DNA of 64,000 nt from Gnetum montanum (taxonomy: Eukaryota; Streptophyta; Gnetopsida; Gnetales; Gnetaceae). The stretch is taken from positions 193,174-257,173 of the forward strand of contig MNCI01007809.1 in the NCBI GenBank assembly GCA_015680685.1, given 5' to 3'. Below, one piece after another: positions 23,030-33,358 of this stretch. The translations under genes and the position numbers were made by a program. A model generated the notes under the pieces. It ran no database searches. It was given only the letters and a program-made list of their open reading frames with translations, and was not told the DNA's origin. Numbering within the stretch: the first letter of the stretch is position 1; each line of letters begins with the position of its first letter.

Positions 23030-23515
23030 GTTTCGGCGTATATGCTAAGCGTAGGGGGGTTTTCAGCGTATACGTCGAGCGTAACTTCATAGCGTAAAGT
23101 CGATTTAGCATAGACTGTCAGGGCATAATCAGTTTTATCAGCGTAAGCAATTTTCTTGCACTATTATGTCAATGTAAGCCACGGCGTCATGAGTTCTCTA
23201 TGTGCGAAGTTTTGTCAGCGTGATTTTTTTGTTCTATTAGCGTAAATTTTGTTTACTATGACGGCGTATACGCTGAGGGTTTGTTCAGCATATATGCTGT
23301 ACGTGTGCAGTTGTCTTTACAGCGTAGACTTGTTTTTCATGTTTCTGGCGTAGAGTGTTTACGCTGAAAGCGAACTTGGGCGTATACGCTGAGGGTTTCT
23401 TCGACGTATACGCTGAGTGTAAAAAAGTTCATTGTCGGCGTATACGCTAAGTTAAGCAGCATATTACACTAAGTGTAAACAATTTCGCCGGCGTATACGC
23501 TGAGTGTAAACAGTT
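23030..23515 (+). repeat. GCGTATACGC palindrome cluster in intron 1 of the antisense gene
   Basis: There are four exact copies of the 10-bp palindrome (23264, 23380, 23438, 23491) and several variants (gcgtatatgc, gcgtatacgt, acgtatacgc). Several are followed by tgagtgtaaa or tgagggttt. The same palindrome crowds the LTRs of C (five exact copies at 32898-33200). Confidence 0.8.
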
Positions 23516-24727
23516 AGTAAATTTTTAGGTTTTAAGTGTCGATTCATGATGTAAACCCTCGCTTTTCGGGCTGTTTTGAAGCATGGCTAATTTATCGTGG
23601 CGTCTTGATTGCTTGCAGGGACAGTAAGCGCTTTCTCCTCGTTGTTGAGCTTGTCGGGGTGTTAACATGGGTTGGCCCTGTTGAGGCTGATGAGCCTCCC
23701 CCAGATTTAACCGTGGATAACAACGGGGTTTGGTTTAGGGAGGGTGCATGTGGATTTCTGGCCTTCATGTTAGACAATTTCGAGGTGGCCATCTGGTCGA
23801 ACTTTAGCGAAGTGGTTGCAAGGAGCGTGCTTGAGGCAATGCTGCCGGGAGCTGCAAAGGGTGTCATGGTCTTCATAGAAGACATTGACGAGGGGCCACT
23901 TGTTAACGAGGATGGTTCTACCCATGGGCCCAGATCAACATGCCCATTAACACGCGTGTGGGAACTATTGCCACGAGGGTTAGACTACCTCAACAATACT
24001 CTGTTCATAGCTGCCCGCGCGCACACATTGTTCCAGAATCCTCCCAGCATAGTGTACCGAGTGGACAGGTAGGCCTATTTAAGTTTATTATTTTCTTTTG
24101 TCGTTTGGTGTTAGTTTCTTGTTTTGACATTTGTTTGTTTATAGGCCGAAGGCCAACCCGGACGAGACATACGCTGAGGATGAAGGACTAGCTCTTGCTC
24201 GCACTACCCTAGAGGCATTCATGATGGGCCCCACCCTTTGTGGAATCGTACTGGATCAAACGAAGGGAGCGATCGTCCATTTTCACAAGCAATTCTCCAG
24301 AGCGTTCGCGATGTGCAAAGCTCGTGGGTGGCTTCATGAAGACTAGTCGGACAAAGGGCCAATCTTCCCTCGTGACTCTGGCAGCACATCTAAATCCACC
24401 ACTAACGGTAAATGATAACATTTCTAGATATGTTAGTGAGTTTGTCCAAATGTTTGGAGTTACACTGATATGACCACTTTAAATTGCTTTTATAGTTCAT
24501 GCACCTCCTGGTGGGGATCCGGTGACGACTGGACGAACTGAGACTACCTTGTCGATGAAGTTTAGGGAGGTGACTAAGGCTCAAAATTGGTTGCGTAGAC
24601 AAGCTCCACCATCCATCGTTCGTTGCCTGGATAATGCCAGCCTCATGGAGCTCTTTATGACCCCGAGTCCTGACGTATCCATAGGGGAGATGATTGGGAT
24701 CGTGGATTCTTTTAATGAGTCTGTCTC

Positions 24728-24738
24728 NNNNNNNNNNN
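24728..24738. other. Assembly gap (11 N) inside the antisense gene
   Basis: Eleven unknown bases. Element D has about 190 bp between the same two conserved motifs (SFSG and GFPM), so real sequence may be missing in C. Confidence 0.6.
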
Positions 24739-27048
24739 CAAGGGTGCCAAGGGATTCCCGATGCAGGGAAAAGCAAAAGTTGTGGAAGTGAACGAATTAT
24801 ATCCCCTATTTAGGGCACGGGTATTCCCTAAAACCCTTTCCCAGGTGAAGTGTCTTGGGGTTGACGCTGTTCGTGTCATGCAAACTATCTTGGAAATGAG
24901 CATGCGATATAACTGGGCATAATTTTTGTTGTCAGGCATGCACAAGGAGATAGTGCGGTTGCGTTCGAATGTCGAGGCGCAATCCCACTTCACCTTTGCG
25001 TTCTTCGTTGGTTATCTTCGTCATTTTGTCAAGTTCCTAGTCATCTGTGCAGACAACAAGTTTGTTCTGTGGGATCGGGGTCAGCTATCCTGCCCGTGGA
25101 TCAATCACTTGTTTGAGACAGCAAAATCCCAAGATGCACCTGAAGGCATTGATGAATTTGTTCCTATTACTACAGGGGGATCATCTAATGCTTCAATCCA
25201 CACACGTGATAGTTTGGGATTGGAGCCAGATGACGTATCCTACACTGCTAGAAGGGCAGAACGGGTCATCAAGGAGACCGTTGGCCAAGCCAAGTCAAAG
25301 GTAAAAAGGCCTGAACGTATGACTGAGGAAGTCTCCGATGTGAACCCGCCACGCGTGAAGCGCATACGCTTCAAGATACCTGGTAAGCGGACCTCGCCCG
25401 CTTATTGCTTGATCATTTTCGTTTTGTTTATAACTTTTACTTCAATCGCTTATGTGTCATTGATATTTTTGGCTTAATTTTTTAAAAAAGTGAGGAAGCA
25501 GGCTTTAGAGACTATCACCGAGGAGGAGGAGACCAACACGGAGAAGAATAACGAGGAGGAACATACGGAGAAGAACCAGGGCGGAGGAACGAAGGAGTTA
25601 AAGGAAAATACCACTAAAATCGCATCGTTGGACGATCAGGACGCTGTCAACCAAATGTTCAGTAGCTTCCTTAAGGGAAATCTGGACTTGGGTGACCCCC
25701 AGAGGGTGACAAGGATCATGGTACGTTTTCCTCTTTATTTTGTTTTGAATTTCTTGACCAATTGTCATTCCTATGGTATTTTATTTTTGTGTTTTTATCT
25801 TGTTCAGATGAAGGCAGTGAGACCAGGATGGTGCGGCTGGACATACTCATGAAAACGTTTCCGCCTGAGAGGACCGTGGAGGTTAGTTTATCCCGTACCC
25901 GTGAGCCATTTACTTGGTCTGAAATGTCAAGAAAAATGGATTTTGTGGCTGGAATCATGGAGGAAGTTGTTGAACGGATCCAGGAAGCCCACCCAGATAT
26001 AGGTATAAATCATTTAGAGGTTTGGAATTTCACATCTTGTTTATATTGTCCTAACATTTGTATTTTCCACGTGGGTAGGCGCTAAATTGAGATGGGATCC
26101 CTCTGAAAGCATTAGCATAGAAAGTTTAACCACACTTTCCCCAGAAGTGGAACAGGTGCCAAGGCCTATTTACGATGGAGTTGCAAAAGGCCTTGTGCAC
26201 AATGCTAAGTCGTTATGGACATGTAGGCATTACATTGAGCAGTTGTGGCTATAGATTCAAGCAAAAGAAAAGGAAGTCTCTAAATTGTCAGTAGAACGTG
26301 ACAATCTGAAGGCTCGGTACGAGTTCGCCACTGCCAAACTAAGCGAAGATCGCTCCTGGCGAACATCCGAGGTTACATACACCAAATATTGGAATCTACT
26401 GAATCGTCATGTGTCACTGACTCAGAGAATGGCAGAGCGCAAAGCCCAAATTGATCTCCTGAACCTTAAATGTTAGGATTGGAAAGCCTTCGCGTCCAAG
26501 GTTCATAAGTGGGGTTAGGATGAGAAAAATCACAAACATTACTACAAGAAGTCGTTAAAAGAGGTGTCTATTGAAAAGCGCCAACTAGAGATGTTTGTGG
26601 AGGGTTTGGATTTGCGTTCTGCCTTCGATACTCTTGCTCAAAATACAACTATGGAAATGGAGTCGCCTACAAGGGTGATCACAACTGCTTCTGGGGAAGT
26701 GTCGGTGGGCGAGTTCCCTCTAAAACATCCTACCTGGTCGGCTGTCGACAAAGGAAAGACTTTGGCAGATGTTGACTTAGGCCTTGATGGGACAGATTGG
26801 GCCAGCATTTCAAAAGAAGAAATCTCTTGTCAGCTGGAATTCGGCTTAGGGGGATCTCCTATGGTAAGCGTTTTGTCCTTAAATTTATTGAATAATGTTT
26901 AAAATTTTGACATTCGCTTATTCTTATGTTGGTTGTTTCTTTTTGGTATTTTCAGGATGAAGGTGGCGATGATGCCCAAGAAGCTGGCCCCAGTGGAGCA
27001 GGGGCCCCTGATGCCGGTGAATTTAAAGGGGACGACCCTCCCGTTTAG

Positions 27049-27596
27049 CATTTTAATTTCTAAGTTTTTGTTGTTTTTTTGAATCAGACTTATACGGGAA
27101 TTGTAACTTGAAAATTTTGAGATGGACGGAAACAATTGACACTTGTAATTGTACAACATTGCATGTAAAATTTTTTTTTTTGATTTTGAATTTAATTGTA
27201 AACACGACATGGCAATGTAAAATGTTTTGGCTTGTTTTTTCTTTGTTTTAAATGTAATGCAGAGATGTAATCGTAAATGCTAAACAAAAAGGAAAACGAA
27301 GTATGCACGCATGAACTAGTTTAAGGCCATTTCGGGCCCTAGTCGTAAACGAGGGATATTTCGAATGATGCAGGCAGATTTTTCTGTTGATCGATCATTG
27401 CTGATCGTGTCTTTGCGGACATGATAGTTTAGTGTCATCTCAAATAGGGAGTGTAGTTTAATAATAATTTTTTTTTGTTTTTCAATTTATCATAGTTTAG
27501 CGTCATTTTTGACGAGTCGTAGTTTAACGTCGTTTCGAACATGTTATAGTTTAATGTCGTTTCGGACTAGGCGTGTTGATATTATTGTAATAGTTT
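27049..27596 (+). repeat. 3' flank of antisense gene with boundary repeat array 3 of C
   Basis: After the stop at 27048 the sequence is T-rich and may hold the poly(A) region of the antisense gene. Boundary repeats follow at 27318 (agtttaaggccatttcgggc), 27424, 27450, 27492, 27521 and 27547 (agtttaatgtcgtttcggac), up to the end of the gag-PR frame at 27597. No gene is seen here. Confidence 0.65.
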
Positions 27597-28760
27597 TTAA
27601 ATTTTCTTCCATTTAATGTTAGGTGATGTGTTAACGGGTATGATTCTGTATTCAGCGTCCCCTTCGCTGATCACATTGAATGGTAATTCAGCCCAAGGGA
27701 GGTCTGGAGGAGTGGTTCCTGTGTTAATGATTTCAGATGTTTCGGTAGTTGGCATGGTTTCTGTGCGAGTTTCCACTTGAGAAGTCGTATGTATAGTGTC
27801 AGACGCAGGCATTTCTATTTTAGATGGGTCTTGTTCCATGTTTAAAGGCTCATTGTTTACCAGTTGTTGCGCATTTTCATCGTTTCATTTAGGCTCTTCA
27901 AGCTTGACCTCTGAGCCTTGGTCCATGTCTACGTGTGAGGAGATGATAGGCGTAGCAGTCCTCTTGTGTATGATGATTTCACCACCTTCATAAGGTAGGT
28001 GGATCTCTTGGTGTATAGGGGAGGAGGCCGCTTTTAGTTGGGCCAACTAGGATCTCCCTAATATTAAGTTGAATCCTAGCATTTCGTCAACCACCAGGAA
28101 ATCAGTGGACATGGGGAATTGATCCCCTGCTATGAAGTCTAAGGTCACTATCCCTTTGACCATTATGCGTGACCCGCTGAATGATTTTAAACATGTGGTT
28201 GCAGTTGGTTTGATTAATTCAGTAAGCCCTAGTTGTTCAATGATGGGGTATGGTATTATGTTTGTGGCAGCTCCATCGTCTACGTGGACGCTGTGTATCT
28301 TGAATTGGTTTATGCATATTGTTATGAACATGGGGGCTGTTGTTATTTCCCCTATTTTCTTGTCCACCTTAATGTTGTCATCATGGAAGCTCAAGGGTTT
28401 AGGAGTGGTCTCGTGAGACGAGTACATTATCGCATGAATGGTGGGTTGGTTCGGGGGCAAGTCCTCACTTACCGAGATCGACGTTAACATGCGTACTAGA
28501 GCTTCTCGATGTGTTTGGGATGTTAGCACCAAGTCATACAAGCTCAGTGAAGTATTATTTTGCTTCAATGCTTGGGTGACTTGTGTCAGAGCTGTTGCCA
28601 AGTCTCTACTGTTGGGGGTATTTGCGTCAACGGTAACTGGGTCCATTGGGCCCAACAGTTTTATTTCATGTTTCAGTGATTTGTCACGTTTACCCGGCGT
28701 TGTTGTTTTAGATGATTCATGGTTTTTCGACGGTTCACCCTCGTTGCCTACGTTTAGCTA
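27597..28760 (-). pseudogene. Element C aspartic protease region
   Basis: C-terminal part of the gag-PR frame. The retropepsin motif is HSVHVDDGAATNIIP, where D-D-G stands for the usual D-S/T-G. Then come KPTATTCLKSF, IVTLDFIAGDQFPM and MLGFNLILGRS. The stretch LVLTSQTHREALVRML before it and LPWAELPFNV after it are shared with element D. The frame ends at 27597 after INPxxVKR-like text in D and a related end here. Stops near 28045 and 27850 interrupt it. D's protease has the same D-D-G, so that triplet is probably ancestral to both. Confidence 0.75.
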
Positions 28761-29489
28761 GTTGTTAGGTGGCGTCATGGGTATGGCGTTAAGCGGAGTG
28801 GGCTTAGGTGGCCCCATGGCTAGTCATTGGCGTTCCTTCTCCATACGTTCACGTGTAAGCCTGTTTGCTAGGCGTTCTCGTGTGTGGCGTGGAGGTGGGA
28901 CTGGTCTTGGAGCATTGGGCTGCCCTGGGATTCTTACGACATATGGAGGCAGGCGAGGTGGTGGTTGGACAATTAGGTGTGGTTGAGTGGAAGGCTGGCC
29001 AGGTACCCTAATGACGTATGGGCTGGGTTTGCCTTGCATTTGTGAGGTGGGGGCTTGGTAATCATTAGGATTTTTGGGTATCCTAACGACATATGGGCTT
29101 GGTTTCGGCGGAGGTTGGACCTCTGCCGTTGCAACTACTGGTGGTACTCGGACTATGAAAGGGGCAGGCTGAGTAGAAGGGGTTGATGCATTTGAGGGAA
29201 TGACGGGAGGGACACACACCACGTATGGTTTATCGTGTGTCATGGTGTTAGGTGTGGGTACGGTCGAGGGTACTCGGACGACATATGGCTGCTAGGGGGC
29301 ATGTGGTGGTTGAGGCGTGGGCATGGACACAGTGGGAGGAATCTAAACTACGAACGGCCTATTAGGTGTTTCCTGTTTATATTAGGGATAGACAGTGTTA
29401 ATGTTGGGTGTATCAGAATTATCATCAAGGTAGATTGTATTGATGACATATGGCACCTCTTTGGTGTTCAGGGGGTCTTTGTACACCCC
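28761..29489 (-). pseudogene. Element C proline-rich spacer with PYVVRVP repeats (gag-PR linker)
   Basis: The minus-strand frame between the gag zinc knuckle and PR holds repeats of the heptad PYVVRIP or PFIVRVP, at least seven, every 20-30 residues, separated by Pro/Gln/Ala-rich text. It ends with an Arg/Glu-rich stretch (RERLANRLTRERMEKE). It would be an extended linker of the polyprotein. Element D has only single remnants (HFVIHVPQR), so the array seems to have grown in C. Function is not known. Confidence 0.65.
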
Positions 29490-31783
29490 CATAGCTTGAT
29501 TCTATGGTTGGACCGGGTTGGCCTCATCAAAAGTGATTTGGCCTTCATCGATCATCCGCTGAATATCCTGCTTCAAGGTAAAACAGTAATCCGTACCGTG
29601 CCCATTTCGTTGATGGTAGTCGCAAAAGTGATCCATTCTAAAGCCTTTGGGTATGGGAGGCTCATCCGGCGTTGCTAAGTTTGGGTTCTGAACGAGTTGA
29701 CAGAATCGGTCATGTCTCTGGATGGCCACGGGGGATAACTATTTATATTTCATCAACCCAACCTTCAGGAGTTGATCAAAGAGCTAGGAGGGCCTCATTG
29801 GCAAAGGCGTATATTGAGAGGATTCTTTCCTCTCGAAGTTTTGCATACGATTCATTGTTGGGTTTTGCGATGATGATGATTCTGGCGCGGTTGTGGGAAT
29901 TGGTTTATTGTAGTTAGTAGGGGCTACAGGAAATTTATTTTGGTGTGTCATGTTCTCTTGTGGCGTGCCTTCTATTGTTGCTATGGTTGTCTTAGCCTTC
30001 TCTTTATCTTTTTTAGTGTGTTGATTTTTGAAGGCTAAGTATGCAGGGTCATGGCTGTTTTGGGCCGCTTCTTCTATATTCTTGATTTGTACAAAAGCCT
30101 AGTTAAGATTACGTGCATTAAGGTAATACAGCTTGGATTTAAAGAAATCATTAACAGCTCCCTTCAGGATTGTGAGCAAGTATGTCTAGGAGATCAGCTC
30201 ATGCAACTCGTTGAGGGTGGTGCTCCACCTTTGAATAAATTTCTGTACAGGTTCAAGCGGTGCTTGCTTGACCTGTATGAGGCTGTCCAGTGTGGCCTTG
30301 GGTTTCAAGTTGTACTTGAACCTGGTCACAAATTGGTGTAATAAGTCTTCCAAGGAGAAGATGGAATTCCTTGGCAGAGCCCGATACCAATCAAGTGCTC
30401 TCCCCGCGAGGGACATGGGGAACACTTGGAGAATGGCATGGGGCCATGCCTGGAGTAGTGCACATTCTAACCTAAATGTTATTAAGTGTGTGTTGGGGTC
30501 TATCTCCCCATTGTATTTGGTTAGTGTTGGTAAGGAGATGCCTTTGGGTAAGGTTAAGGGTGGGACAAAAGAGCTGTTGGGGTCATCTTGGTAGAAGTCC
30601 ACTACCTTCAAGTCCCCATCAGCAGCTGTTTTGAGGCGTTTTACCTCGTCAGTTAATTCTTGCATCATTTTCTTGGCATCTGCCCAGTCTTGAGCACTCG
30701 GTGACAAGGCAACTTGTGGTTGTGGTATATTGTACAGGTTAGACTGTTGGATGGTGGGTTGAAAAGCCGAAAGCTACGCGGTCGACGGTTGTGTTTGTGG
30801 AAGGTGAACAGCATGTGGCGCTAAGGATGATACATTATATATGGGGGGTTGTTGCTGCTGAGGTTGTGGTCGTATTTGGGAAATGTTAACATGTGGAAAT
30901 GTGTGAGATGGCACATTGTGGTGAGAGGGTTAGTGTGACGGCACACCCATCACTGGCCATTGCCCAGCCATGTTGTGTGTAGGGACCCCTTGTTGGGTTA
31001 CGGTGGTTGAGGGGGCTGTGTACGTTTGGATGTGAGGGATGTAGTGGGCAGACATGGAGGTTGGTATTATGTGTGGCATCCCTATCACTCGAGGTGGGAA
31101 TGTCACTCCCATGCCATCGTGAGGGGCGGTGCTTGTGAGGACGAGCTTGCAGCTGCAGCGGGGATGATTGCGAGAGGGAAGGGGTTAGGTTGGGGGTCAC
31201 TCGGGGGAGGAATATGCACTAGTGCTGATGTTTCTGGTGGTGGTGCTTGGGCTCGGGTGAACCTGAGATGCTGGAGGGGCATGATTTCCCCTGTATCGGG
31301 ATGAAAAATGGGGTTAATGTGTGCTTGCAGGCTCAGAGTATGGTAAGAATCCTCTTGTTCAGTTTGAGCAGCAAATTCGTCCTCTTCCTCTAGTTGGGGC
31401 TCTAGCGCAAGCGGATCCAATGAGTGGCTCCTTTGTAGGAGGAGCCGTGTGATGAGCTCCGAATACTACTCCGAAACAGGGATTACGTCATACGGGGAAG
31501 GGATGAACTCATGTCCCCCCCTGTAAAAGAGTTCGAACTGCCTCTTTACCTCCATTTCGGATCGGTCTACAGCCAGGCCAGCTTGTATCTTAATACATAT
31601 GAAATTATACTAATCCTGGGTTATAATGTTAGAGGCTGGATCTCTCCCTTGCAACCTTAGGGACCGGCGGGGCCCCGCTATGGGTTGTACTCCCGGGTGT
31701 TGCGCGACAGGCTGTTGGACAGCCATGGTGCCCATGACGTCAGTTACTTGAGCAGTTGCAGCAGTGGTGTTTACAGGGTTCAT
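29490..31783 (-). pseudogene. Element C gag
   Basis: The first ATG after the primer site on the minus strand is at 31783 (MNPVNTTAATAQVTDV). An N-terminal region of about 360 residues is Pro/Gln/Ala-rich and has no counterpart in D. The core (30707-30186) has KKMMQELTDEVKRLK, LPTLTKYNGEIDPNTHL, FPMSLAGRALDWYRALP, SIFSLEDLLHQFVTRF and PLEPVQKFIQRW, the standard Retrotrans_gag pattern. A zinc-knuckle-like CDYHQRNGHGTDYC (C-x2-H-x4-H-x4-C) lies near 29640-29600. Stops at about 31610, 31460, 30770 and 30186. It would assemble the virus-like particle in the cytoplasm. Confidence 0.8.
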
Positions 31784-32208
31784 GATGACCTGTTGATGAT
31801 ATGACACGAGGTAGAGGAGCGAAATTAGTGTACTTAGTACAGCGTAAACTGAGTGGCAAAGTGCAGCGTATATGCTTCAATGTTTAGCGTATAACGTCAA
31901 CGTAGACAGCGTATACAGCATAATAAGTGCAGCGTATACAGCTTCGGGGTGCAGCGTAAAATAGGATGGAGCGTAAAACAGTGTAAAACAAGGCACAACG
32001 TAAAACAAAGTACAGCGTAAAACAAGACACAGCATAGAGAATGCAGCGTAAACACTGAACAGCGTAGATGCTGGACAGTTTGCAGGCTGAGTTTTCAGAC
32101 CAGGCTGCGTAGACGCTGGGAGGGTTTCAGCAAGAAGTGACATGTGGTCGGCAACATATATGCTCAACAGTGTAAACGCTGGGAAGTTTGTGAGTAAGGT
32201 TTTTAGGA
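31784..32208 (-). other. Element C leader with short GCGTAAA-type repeats
   Basis: Between primer site and gag start. Bases 31840-32060 hold many short repeats of the form cagcgtaaaaca and cagcgtatacagc, related to the palindrome family in the LTR. No coding. A packaging or regulatory role would fit the place but is not shown. Confidence 0.55.
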
Positions 32209-32227
32209 GGCCCTCCTTCTAGCGCCA
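32209..32227 (-). other. Primer-binding site of element C
   Basis: The minus strand reads TGGCGCTAGAAGGAGGGCC five bases after the 5' LTR. D has TGGTGCTAGAAGGAGGGCC at 54740-54758. I cannot name the tRNA from memory; it is not the tRNA-Asp type of A and B. Confidence 0.7.
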
Positions 32228-32232
32228 ATTTT

Positions 32233-33358
32233 TGTACTGTCCGAAATCGTCGGTCTCCGGCTGGAAGAAAACAGAGACCGTGGCATCACTGGGCATGCAC
32301 AGGAGACCCTACCTTCACCTAAGGGTGAGCTGGAATGTGCAAAGGTAGAGTACCTTGGGTGGTCCGCACGTGGATTAGACAAGGATTTCCCCGAACGTAT
32401 GCCGAAGTGCTATACGCTAAGTTATGTGTAAACGACATAACGGGCGTAAATGAGAGCGTAAACAGTGTAACAGATGCGAACAGGGCATGAATGTAAAGGA
32501 GTGTAAATAGAACACATGGAAGAAATTAGCGTAAACTATAAACAATGATATTACAGAATGAAAGTACAGTGCACCGGTCTAACGCAGTTGTGATGGAACA
32601 CAAGGCGGACGAAAAGCCCCGGTGGATGCAGGGCTGACTCAGCTAGTTCGCACTGTAGGAAGAGCGTAGAGACTGTGTGCCCAGTGTACAGAACTTTCCA
32701 GCGTAAAATGGTTTTTGGCTCTGGTGCGTAGCGTAAGTGTTCTCTGGTCTGCTCTGGGATTTTTGCCAACCGTCCTGGTGCAAGTGGAAAAGTGGGGTTT
32801 TTATACCGGTTGTTACGCTAGACTCGGGTTGGGAGACACGTGGCACGTTGACCGGGTGCATAAAGTTTACAAATATACAATATATTACATGTGTTGAGCG
32901 TATACGCTGAGTGTATACGCTGAAGGTGGGCGTAGACTCTGGGCGTATACGCTGGATGTGCTGGACGTAGATGCTGTGGACGCTGGGCGTATACACTGAT
33001 GGTTGCCAACTTGCTTCAATTCTTGCTCTTCAGTGCTATTTTCATTCTGTCTTTGGAGATTCCATGCCGGGCATAAACATTTTCATACCTACCGAGCGTA
33101 CATGTGAAGTGTGTACGTCGGCGTGTAAGTTGGATGTCTACGCTGGGCGTATACGCTGTGGATGTCGAGCGTATACGCTGTGGATGTTGGGCGTATACGC
33201 TGGGCGTATATGCTGGTACTAGATACTTAGTGAAAATTAAGCATTTTGATCCCCAAAGTTGCAATGTGTGACACCAAATGTAGCCATGGTTGTTCGTGGG
33301 TCCCAGGGACCTGCTTCCTACTGGAGAAGTACCAAGCTCGAAATTTTGTGGTGTTTCA
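32233..33358 (-). repeat. Element C 5' LTR (1,126 bp)
   Basis: It pairs with 16358-17452. Exact GCGTATACGC palindromes lie at 32898, 32943, 33147, 33169 and 33191. TATAAAAA on the minus strand is at 32798-32805, in the same place as in the 3' copy. Confidence 0.9.

Larger units (their letters stand above)
22840..27048 (+). pseudogene. Antisense multi-exon gene in element C: FCP1/NIF-like domain protein
   Basis: This gene is on the strand opposite to gag-pol. Proposed exons: 22840-22970, 23619-24068, 24145-24407, 24496-25382, 25491-25720, 25808-26002, 26079-26863, 26956-27048. All introns are GT-AG, 76-108 bp except intron 1 (648 bp), and most joins keep frame. Exon 2 has RFLLVVELVGVL, GVWFREGACGFLAFMLDNFE, AIWSNFSE and NTLFIAARAHTLFQNPPS, the order of motifs in FCP1/NIF (HAD) phosphatases; the catalytic DxDx and DDSP aspartates are missing. 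Exon 4 holds a block (GFPMQGKAK, AFFVGYLRHFVKFLV, CPWINHLFE) that I do not recognise. Exon 5 is Glu-rich, exon 7 a likely coiled coil, exon 8 an acidic tail ending DDPPV. Stops at about 22867, 24343, 24919, 26251, 26474 and 26515, one frame jump at exon 6, and a gap (24728-24738) make it a pseudogene now. The copy in D supports the model. Confidence 0.7.

Noticed and set aside
28132-28986. Plus-strand open frames opposite protease and the proline-rich linker
   Set aside because: Mirror frames of the conserved minus-strand protein; no independent conservation.
29235-31304. Plus-strand open frames opposite C gag
   Set aside because: They mirror gag text and do not continue the exon pattern of the real antisense gene.
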